Shown here piece by piece: positions 58,243 through 64,000 of a DNA stretch of 64,000 bases. Under the pieces are notes generated by a model that was not told where the DNA came from, did not search any database, and saw only the letters and a program-made list of their open reading frames with translations. The stretch lies in NCBI RefSeq assembly GCF_027925245.1, contig NZ_BSDP01000001.1, positions 744,001 through 808,000 on the forward strand, in the 5' to 3' direction. This stretch comes from Agromyces rhizosphaerae (GTDB lineage Bacteria > Actinomycetota > Actinomycetes > Actinomycetales > Microbacteriaceae). The position numbers and the translations under genes are program-made. The first letter of the stretch is position 1, and each line of letters begins with the position of its first letter.

Positions 58243-59073
58243 ATGGAAACTGACGGATCGGACCCGGCCTCGGTGCACGTGGGGAGCACGGCGGTCACGA
58301 CCTGGGGCGCGCGACGCTTCGAGGGGCGCATCGCGGCGGTCACCGGGGCGGCGCGGGGCATTGGCCGTGCCGTCGCCGAGCGCCTGCTCGCCGAGGGCGC
58401 GACCGTCTACGCGCTCGACCGGTCGGCCGAGCGACTCGCGGACGCGTGGGACGACGTCGAGCGGGCGACGCCGCTCGCGGTCGACGTCGGCGACAGCGCG
58501 CAGGTGGACGCCGCGTTCGCGCGCATCGCGGACGACCACGGGCGCCTCGACGCGCTCGTCACGGCCGCGGGCATCGCCGACGCGCCGTGGCGCCTCGGCG
58601 ATCGCGGCGGCGACCCCGACCCGGGCACGATCGACGACGAGGCGTGGGACCTGGTCATCCGGGTGAACCTGACCGGCACGTTCTACAGCGTGCGCGCCGC
58701 ACTCCCGCTGCTGCGAGCCAACGGCGCGCGCGGCGGCGCGGTGGTCACGCTCTCGAGCGTGGGCGCCCTCGCGCCCTATCCGCTCCAGGCCGCCTACCCC
58801 GCATCGAAGGCCGGCGTGCTCGGCATGACCCGCGCCATCGCCGCGCTCGTGGGCCGCGAGAACATCCGCGTCAACGCCGTCGCGCCCGCGGCCACGCGCA
58901 CCGACATGCTCCCGAAGGACGAGGCGCTGCTCGCCGAGCTCGTGCAGCTCCAGCCCATCCCGCGGGTCGTGCCCCCGTCGGAGATGGCCGCGACGATCGT
59001 CTACCTCTGCTCGGACGAGGCGCAGTTCATCACCGGGCAGACCGTCAGCGCCAACGGCGGCATGGTGATGTGA
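58243..59073 (+). CDS. Short-chain dehydrogenase/reductase (alcohol/ketone)
   Basis: A 276-residue SDR with AAVTGAARGIGRAVAERLL, LVTAAGIADAPW, catalytic Ser in TLSSVGALAP and the Tyr-Lys pair YPASK, and C-terminal TGQTVSANGGMVM. GGGAGGAG selects this ATG. It is divergent from the hyuAB operon and convergent with the flavin reductase fusion, so it probably oxidises a secondary alcohol or reduces a ketone in the same pathway. Confidence 0.87.
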   Translation: METDGSDPASVHVGSTAVTTWGARRFEGRIAAVTGAARGIGRAVAERLLAEGATVYALDRSAERLADAWDDVERATPLAVDVGDSAQVDAAFARIADDHGRLDALVTAAGIADAPWRLGDRGGDPDPGTIDDEAWDLVIRVNLTGTFYSVRAALPLLRANGARGGAVVTLSSVGALAPYPLQAAYPASKAGVLGMTRAIAALVGRENIRVNAVAPAATRTDMLPKDEALLAELVQLQPIPRVVPPSEMAATIVYLCSDEAQFITGQTVSANGGMVM

Positions 59074-59090
59074 CCGCGGCGCCGGCCGGC

Positions 59091-60221
59091 TCAGGACGCG
59101 GCCGCCACCGCCGCCCTGGTCTCCTGCGGGCGCTTCGCGTGCGCCGCGAGGGTGCGCAGCACGCCCTCGAGGTCGCCCGACTCGTAGCCGGCCACGATCG
59201 CACTGTGGTCCTCGAGGAGCTTCACCGACGCCTTGGTCGACGCGCGCCGGATGGTACGCAGCTCGAGCGCCGGGAGCCGGAGGCCCTTGTACGTCTCGGT
59301 GAGGATCACGCTCTCGGCGAGTCCCACCAGGTACTCGTGGAACGCCGCGTTCGAGCGGATCCAGCCCTCGGGGTCGACGAACTCCTCGCCGTCGACGAAC
59401 TCGAGCGTGGCCTCCATCAGGCGACGCAGCTCGACGAGCTGCTCGGGCGTGACGTGCCCGACGGTCTGCGCCGCGGCGCCGATCTCGATCGCGAGCTTCG
59501 CGGCGTAGTAGTCGTAGATCACCTGGTCGGGCACGGGCTCGACCTCGAAGGTCGCGCCCGAGCGGCGCACGAGGCCCTCGCTGGAGAGCGCGACGAGGGA
59601 GAGGAACACGCGCGACGGCTCGAGTTCGAGGGCGGCCGCGATGCGGTCGGCGTCGAGCTCGGTGGATGCGTCGGACACGGAGTTCACGACGTAGTCGCGC
59701 ACGGCGTGCAGCGCAGCGGCATCCGGCGCCGTCTCCATGCGCCCGAACGAGCCGCGGAAGTAGGCCAGCGGGTTGCCCGGCTGGGAGCTCACGCCCAGCA
59801 CCCGGGCGAGGAAGACGAGGTGCGTGCCGCCGCGCACCTGGTCCTCGACCACGCACTCGAACTGGGCGATCGAGCCCGCGAGCAGCGGGCAGTCGCCCTG
59901 GCCGCGCTCGAACGTCACCGAGCCGAACTTGTCGGGCGACTTCGAGGCGAAGTGCTGCGCGAGCGGCCCGGAGTCCTCCGCCAGCACGTTCACCGCGAAC
60001 CGGCCCGAGCGCCCGATCGCCTGGGCGGTCGACGAGGCGACGTTGAGGCAGATGAGCAGCATGGGCGGCTCGTCCGACAGCGAGCTCACCGCGCTGGCCG
60101 CCGCACCGTAGTCGCGCCCGTCCTCGTGGGTCGTGATGACGGTGACGCCGCTCGCGAACCTCCCCATGACGTCTCGGAACTCCCACTTCGACGGTTCGAC
60201 CGTGAGTGCTGTCGTGTCCAT
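59091..60221 (-). CDS. Flavin reductase fused to a GntR/FCD-like regulatory domain
   Basis: A 376-residue fusion. Residues about 10-160 are an FMN-binding split-barrel flavin reductase (FRDVMGRFASGVTVITTHEDG, SLSDEPPMLLICLN, FAVNVLAEDSGPLAQHFAS). Residues about 165-225 fit a GntR winged helix whose recognition-helix is unusual (LEPSRVFLSLVALSSEGLVRRS), and about 235-365 an FCD domain with N-FH, H and H ligands (NAAFHEYL, EDHSAIV, AAHAKR). Such a joining of an electron-transfer enzyme to a ligand-sensing domain recalls reductase C1 of the HpaH phenol hydroxylase, where a MarR-like tail gates reduction. No monooxygenase partner is within the window. Confidence 0.82.
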   Translation of the reverse strand: MDTTALTVEPSKWEFRDVMGRFASGVTVITTHEDGRDYGAAASAVSSLSDEPPMLLICLNVASSTAQAIGRSGRFAVNVLAEDSGPLAQHFASKSPDKFGSVTFERGQGDCPLLAGSIAQFECVVEDQVRGGTHLVFLARVLGVSSQPGNPLAYFRGSFGRMETAPDAAALHAVRDYVVNSVSDASTELDADRIAAALELEPSRVFLSLVALSSEGLVRRSGATFEVEPVPDQVIYDYYAAKLAIEIGAAAQTVGHVTPEQLVELRRLMEATLEFVDGEEFVDPEGWIRSNAAFHEYLVGLAESVILTETYKGLRLPALELRTIRRASTKASVKLLEDHSAIVAGYESGDLEGVLRTLAAHAKRPQETRAAVAAAS

Positions 60222-60284
60222 TGGTTCGCCCCTTCGCGTCCTCGGTCCGCGAGCTGTGCGACTCGCGTACGGCGATGGTAGCAA

Positions 60285-60323
60285 GTAGTTACAGGTACTA
60301 CAACTATCTCGTTCGGATATACT
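60285..60323. promoter_or_regulatory. Divergent promoter/operator of the fusion and cupin genes
   Basis: GTAGT, seven bases, ACTAC at 60285-60301, overlapped by TAGTT/AACTA at 60286-60290 and 60302-60306, then a TATACT -10 at 60318-60323 for the plus strand. The complement contains GTTGTAGTAC, which partly resembles the 58173-58185 site. Confidence 0.55.
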
Positions 60324-60367
60324 ATCGTCTGACAATCCGGACGACGACGTCAGCAGGAGGCAACAGG

Positions 60368-60754
60368 ATGCGCATCATCTCGGGCCGATCGGGAGCCCCG
60401 TCGGGGCAGGCCGCGAACACGTTCACCGGGGAGGTGTGGGCGGACGGCGTGGTCACCGACCGCCCCGACGTGAAGATCAACAACGTCATCTTCACCCCGT
60501 GCGCCCGAACGTACTGGCACTCCCACGAGGGCGGGCAGATCCTGCAGGTCTTCCGCGGCCGCGGGCTCGTCACCGGCGGCGACGGCGAGACGCGCGTCAT
60601 CACCGAGGGCGACACCGTCTGGATCGAGCCCGGCGAGCGCCACTGGCACGGCGGCACCGTCGAGTCCCTCATGGGCCACACCGCGATCTCGCTCGGCACC
60701 ACGACCTGGCTCGAGGAAGTCTCCGAGGCCGACTACGCGGCGGCGCAGGGCTGA
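60368..60754 (+). CDS. Cupin-domain protein
   Basis: A 128-residue single cupin: first motif YWHSHEGGQILQVFRGRG, second motif VWIEPGERHWHGG, giving His, His, Glu/Gln and His ligands. It begins the plus-strand unit upstream of the VAO-type oxidase (four bases between genes). AGGAGG is the ribosome-binding site. It may be an isomerase, dioxygenase or aromatic-acid-handling cupin of the phenol pathway. Confidence 0.82.
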   Translation: MRIISGRSGAPSGQAANTFTGEVWADGVVTDRPDVKINNVIFTPCARTYWHSHEGGQILQVFRGRGLVTGGDGETRVITEGDTVWIEPGERHWHGGTVESLMGHTAISLGTTTWLEEVSEADYAAAQG

Positions 60755-60758
60755 CCCG

Positions 60759-62351
60759 ATGACCGACACGATGCCCGCCCGGTCCCTGCCCGCCACTCCG
60801 GCCTTCGAGCTGCCCGACGCCGCGCGCGACGAGCTCGTCGCCGTCGTCGGCCGCGAGCACGCCCTCCTCACCGAGGAAGAACGCGACACCTACCGCGACC
60901 CGTACTGGTTCCACGACGACCGCTCCTACGACTCCTCGGCCGTGGTCTTCCCGGCGAACGTCGAGGAGCTCCAGGCGGTCGTGCGCATCGCCGGCGAGTA
61001 CGAGATCCCCGTCTGGACCTCGTCGCAGGGCCGCAACAACGGCTACGGCGGTCCGTCGGCCCGCGTCGCCGGCTCGCTGCTCATCAGCCTGCGGCGCATG
61101 AACCGCATCCTGCACATCGACACCGAGCTCGCGTACGCCGTGGTCGAGCCCGGCGTGCGCTGGCTCGACCTGCATGCGGCGCTGCACGAGCTGGGCGACG
61201 ACCTGCTGCTGTCGGTGCCCGACATCGGGTGGGGCTCGATCATCGGCAACTCGCTCGACAACGGCATGACGTACCTGCCGCTCGGCTCCGACTTCGCCGC
61301 CCCGTGCGGCCTCGAGGTCGTGCTCGCCGACGGGTCGCTGCTGCGCACCGGCATGGGCGCGATCCCCGACAACCCGTCGTGGCACGTCTACAAGCGCGGA
61401 CTCGGCCCGACCCTCGACCCGCTGTTCATGCAGTCGAACTACGGCATCGTGACCCGCATGGGCGTCTGGCTCATGCGCCGGCCGCGCGTCTACACCCCGC
61501 TGTACCTCTCCATCCCGCGCGAGGACCAGCTCGGCCAGGCCATGGACCTCATCCGCGAGCTCCGGCTCGAGGGCGTCATCCGGGGCGTGCCCAACGTGCA
61601 GAACCTCGTCACCATGGGTGCGCAGTTCCCCGAGCACCTCGGCATGTTCCCGGGAGCGGATGCCACCTGGTCGGAGGAGCGGCTCGACGAGCTGGCGGAT
61701 GCCACGGGCATCGGCCGCTGGGGCATGCGCACCGCGCTCTGGGGCGACGGCCCCGTCGTCGACCACCACCTCGAGCGCCTCCGCGAGGCGTGGTCCGCGA
61801 TCGAGGGCGGACGCGTCGACGTGCTCGGCCGGTTCACGCCCGAGAACTGGTCGGAGATGGACACGTTCATGCAGAAGATCTCCGCGGGCGTGCCCACCAT
61901 GGAGATGATGGAGCAGATGCCCGACTGGGTCGGCCACGTCGGCTTCTCCCCCATCGTGCCGCTCACCGGCAGCGAGGTCGTCAAGGTCGTCGAGCGCATC
62001 AAGGCGCGCGTCATCGAGCGCACCGGGGTGAACTTCGTGTGCGCGATCTTCCCGACCAACGACCGCAGCGCGATGATCGTGAGCGCCATGAGCTTCGACC
62101 GGCGCGACGAGGCGCACGTGCGGGCGACGTTCGACACGGTGCGCGAGCTGATCGCCGAGATCGGCGAGCTCGGCTACGGCGAGTACCGCGCGCACCTCGA
62201 CGTGATGGACCTCGCCGCCGAGCAGTACTCGTTCGGCGACCACGCCTACCGGCGGTTCACGGAGTCGATCAAGGACGCCGTCGACCCGAAGGGCATCCTC
62301 GCCCCGGGCCGGCACGGGGTCTGGCCGGCGAAGTACCGCCCGGAGCGCTGA
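60759..62351 (+). CDS. VAO/PCMH-type FAD oxidase (4-alkylphenol/vanillyl-alcohol oxidase-like)
   Basis: A 530-residue flavoprotein. PCMH FAD-binding half: WTSSQGRNNGYGGPSARVAG, YAVVEPGVRWLDLHAAL, SIIGNSLDNGMTYLPLGSDF and LEVVLADGSLLRTGMGA. Substrate half: INRAEWS-like stretches and a C-terminal IKDAVDPKGILAPGRHGVWP, typical of vanillyl-alcohol oxidase, eugenol hydroxylase and p-cresol methylhydroxylase. It hydroxylates or oxidises the benzylic carbon of a para-alkylphenol. I could not place with confidence the His or Tyr that covalently binds FAD in family members. Confidence 0.87.
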   Translation: MTDTMPARSLPATPAFELPDAARDELVAVVGREHALLTEEERDTYRDPYWFHDDRSYDSSAVVFPANVEELQAVVRIAGEYEIPVWTSSQGRNNGYGGPSARVAGSLLISLRRMNRILHIDTELAYAVVEPGVRWLDLHAALHELGDDLLLSVPDIGWGSIIGNSLDNGMTYLPLGSDFAAPCGLEVVLADGSLLRTGMGAIPDNPSWHVYKRGLGPTLDPLFMQSNYGIVTRMGVWLMRRPRVYTPLYLSIPREDQLGQAMDLIRELRLEGVIRGVPNVQNLVTMGAQFPEHLGMFPGADATWSEERLDELADATGIGRWGMRTALWGDGPVVDHHLERLREAWSAIEGGRVDVLGRFTPENWSEMDTFMQKISAGVPTMEMMEQMPDWVGHVGFSPIVPLTGSEVVKVVERIKARVIERTGVNFVCAIFPTNDRSAMIVSAMSFDRRDEAHVRATFDTVRELIAEIGELGYGEYRAHLDVMDLAAEQYSFGDHAYRRFTESIKDAVDPKGILAPGRHGVWPAKYRPER

Positions 62352-62355
62352 GCAA

Positions 62356-62392
62356 AACGAGGGGGGCCCAGCATCGCCGGGCCCCCCTCGTT
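62356..62392 (+). terminator. 14-base perfect hairpin terminator
   Basis: AACGAGGGGGGCCC at 62356-62369 pairs exactly with GGGCCCCCCTCGTT at 62379-62392 over a nine-base loop, five bases beyond the oxidase stop. It ends the cupin-oxidase transcript and that of the convergent dehydrogenase. Confidence 0.85.
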
Positions 62393-62419
62393 CGTCGTTC
62401 CGGCGGCCCGCGCCGCCGC

Positions 62420-63547
62420 TCAGTAGTCGAACGCGATGATGCCGCACACGTCGTCGAGCGACCCGGAGCGATCGCGCGCGAGGTCGAGCTCGTCGAGCGC
62501 GTAGGTCCGCGTGAGGATCGGGTCGGGGTCGAGCAGCCCGCGCTCGAGCATGCCGGTGTAGCGCTGCAGGTCGCTGCGCATGTGCACCTGGCCGTTCTGC
62601 GAGCTCAGGATGCGGCGGCTCTGCAGCGCGGTCTCGACCTGGGGCAGCCCGAGCTCGGCGGTGCCCACCTCGAACCCGGTGAGCACGGTGCGCCCGCCCC
62701 GGCGTGCCGCGCGCACGGCGATGCGCTGCGCGGCCGTCGGGCCGGCCGCCTCGAGCACGACGTCGGCGCCCCGGCCGCCGGTGAGGTCGCGCACGGCCTC
62801 GACCGCGTCCGTGTCGTCCGGGTCGACGAGGTGGTCGGCGCCGAGCGAGGCGGCGATCGCGCGTCGGCCCGCGTGCGGCTCGACCACGACGATCGTGCCC
62901 GCGCCGGCGAGCCTGGCCGCCTGCAGCATCCAGAGCCCCACGTGCCCGGCGCCGACGATGGCGACCGACTCGCCCGGCGCGACCTCGGCGACGTTCGCCA
63001 CCGAGCCGACACCGGTCGTGATGCCGCAGCCGAGCATCGAGAGCACCTCGCTCGACAGGTCGGACTCGATCGGGAACACCTGGTTGCCCGAGGCCGACAT
63101 GTACTCGGCGTACCCGCCGACGCAGCCGGCGCACGAGATCGCCGCGCCGTCGTCGCCGCGCGCGACGTCGGGGTAGACGCCCCCGAGGTCGAACAGCTCG
63201 CCGCACTGCCACGGCTCGCCGATCGCGCAGTAGTAGCACCGTCCGCACTCGGGCGTGCCCGGCACGACGACCCGCTGCCCCACCGTGACGCCCCGCACCT
63301 CGGAGCCGACCTCGACGACCTCGCCGATCGAGGCGTGGCCGAGGATCGTCGGCGGGACCTTGAAGAGCTTGCCGCTCCAGTTCTTCACGTCGGTCGAGCA
63401 GAATGGGCTCGCGTGCGTGCGCACGAGCACCCGGGCCGGGTCGAGCGGCAGCATCTCGACCTGCTCGATCGAGAACGGCTCGCCGATCTCGCGGAGCACG
63501 CCCGCGCGGCCGCGCACGACCGGGGCGGCCGTGCCGCGCGGGCTCAC
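62420..63547 (-). CDS. Zinc-dependent alcohol dehydrogenase (MDR)
   Basis: A 375-residue medium-chain dehydrogenase. Catalytic zinc Cys in SPFCSTDVKNW and His in LGHASIGEVVE; the structural-zinc lobe has four Cys in PECGRCYYCAIGEPWQCG; the NAD site is AIVGAGHVGLWMLQAA. The GTG start overlaps the stop of the SDR gene upstream (GTGA). In this setting it is a good candidate for oxidation of a benzylic or secondary alcohol formed by the VAO-type enzyme. Confidence 0.9.
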   Translation of the reverse strand: MSPRGTAAPVVRGRAGVLREIGEPFSIEQVEMLPLDPARVLVRTHASPFCSTDVKNWSGKLFKVPPTILGHASIGEVVEVGSEVRGVTVGQRVVVPGTPECGRCYYCAIGEPWQCGELFDLGGVYPDVARGDDGAAISCAGCVGGYAEYMSASGNQVFPIESDLSSEVLSMLGCGITTGVGSVANVAEVAPGESVAIVGAGHVGLWMLQAARLAGAGTIVVVEPHAGRRAIAASLGADHLVDPDDTDAVEAVRDLTGGRGADVVLEAAGPTAAQRIAVRAARRGGRTVLTGFEVGTAELGLPQVETALQSRRILSSQNGQVHMRSDLQRYTGMLERGLLDPDPILTRTYALDELDLARDRSGSLDDVCGIIAFDY

Positions 63548-64000
63548 GCCGACTCCACCGGGTAGCGCTCGAAGCCCTCGCGCACCTGCTGCTGCCGGGC
63601 CTCGACGAGGTGCCACCAGTCGGGATGGGTCACCGCGTACAGGTCGTCGTTCCGGATCGCCCGGGTCACGATGCGGCCGGCGTCGATCGGATCGATCCAG
63701 CGCAGGTCCCGCGCGGGTCCCTCCGAGATGTCGACGTCGGCGAGCGCGCCCGCGAGCGACGCGGGGCGGTTGCGCAGGCTCGACTTGATGTTCGTGCGCA
63801 CGGTGCCCGGCGCGAGCAGCGTGAGGTGCACGTCCGAGCCCTCCTCGGCCAGCTCGAGGGCGAGCGCCTCGGTGAGCGCGGCGACGCCGTACTTGGTCAC
63901 GGCGTAGGCGCCCGCACCGGCCATCGGCGCGAACGAGGCCATCGACCCCGTGTTCACGATGTGCCCGCCGTCGGGGTTCGCCTGGAGCAGCGGCAGGAAC
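63544..64000 (-). CDS. Short-chain dehydrogenase/reductase (C-terminal part, runs off the window)
   Basis: About 152 codons of an SDR; the N-terminal half lies beyond base 64000. The visible part has HIVNTGSMASFAPMAGAG (catalytic Ser), YAVTK (Tyr/Lys) and LLAPGTVRTNI, then a Pro/Asp-rich C-terminus (DPIDAGRIVTRAIRNDD, HPDWWHLVEARQQQV). It is translationally coupled to the zinc alcohol dehydrogenase and is probably another oxidoreductase of the same catabolic unit. Confidence 0.85.
   Translation of the reverse strand, partial: FLPLLQANPDGGHIVNTGSMASFAPMAGAGAYAVTKYGVAALTEALALELAEEGSDVHLTLLAPGTVRTNIKSSLRNRPASLAGALADVDISEGPARDLRWIDPIDAGRIVTRAIRNDDLYAVTHPDWWHLVEARQQQVREGFERYPVESA

Overview
The window is high-GC DNA with densely packed genes, short overlapping operons (many ATGA or GTGA junctions), lipoprotein-type ABC sugar-binding proteins, deazaflavin(F420)-type oxidoreductases and strong G/C preference at third codon positions. 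This points to an actinobacterium. The heavy use of the words GGATGCC and GGCATCC suggests Microbacteriaceae (Agromyces-like), but that placement is inference. I see no rRNA, tRNA, CRISPR array, prophage or intact transposon.

Layout. (1) 1-6736: a LacI-regulated carbohydrate locus. A minus-strand operon (LacI, FAD oxidoreductase, binding protein, permease running off the edge) is divergent from a secreted modular glycosidase, with two LacI-type operators between them. (2) 6.8-13.5 kb: small genes, including three toxin-antitoxin-like pairs (MazF-like, XRE plus DUF6036 nucleotidyltransferase, VapBC), each with a perfect or near-perfect palindrome at its promoter; also an ECF41 sigma factor, a very short zincin and cupin/F420 enzymes. 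(3) 13.5-28.9 kb: a large two-armed carbohydrate regulon. The minus arm has a SIS isomerase, a tautomerase-like protein and a PfkB kinase. The plus arm has an ABC transporter without ATPase, a 2-hydroxyacid dehydrogenase, a DeoR repressor, a class II aldolase, a deacetylase-like protein, a FAH-family hydrolase, a GH4 enzyme with a CHG motif, an IlvD/Edd dehydratase, a small Rossmann protein and a LacC/FruK-type kinase. Together these suggest import and intracellular breakdown of a uronic-acid-containing (perhaps also amino-sugar-containing) oligosaccharide. (4) 28.9-37.8 kb: acyl-CoA dehydrogenase, SGNH lipoprotein, then TetR divergent from two GH3 enzymes, the second domain-swapped and membrane anchored. 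(5) 38-53.8 kb: mostly single genes (GyrI-like, resolvase-like, azoreductase, SDR, esterase, methyltransferase, amine oxidase, hemerythrin, quinone-oxidoreductase-type MDR, TetR, kinase, CHRD-like protein, PhoD). (6) 53.9-64 kb: a catabolic island with HyuA/HyuB-type subunits plus a mini zinc ribbon, an SDR, a flavin reductase fused to a GntR/FCD-like regulator, a cupin, a VAO/PCMH flavoprotein, a zinc alcohol dehydrogenase and a second SDR.

The two most unusual systems are the catabolic island (6) and the uronide/aldonate regulon (3). The gene set of (6) matches, enzyme for enzyme, a route from a 4-alkylphenol through a secondary alcohol and ketone to ATP-dependent carboxylation. The flavin reductase-FCD fusion has a plausible counterpart in ligand-gated flavin reductases. 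Regulatory DNA is unusually readable here: at least eight perfect palindromes sit at promoters, one motif is shared by three sites around a TetR gene and its likely target, and another is shared by the two arms of the carbohydrate regulon. A family of long intergenic hairpins built on GAGACCCGTC recurs three times.
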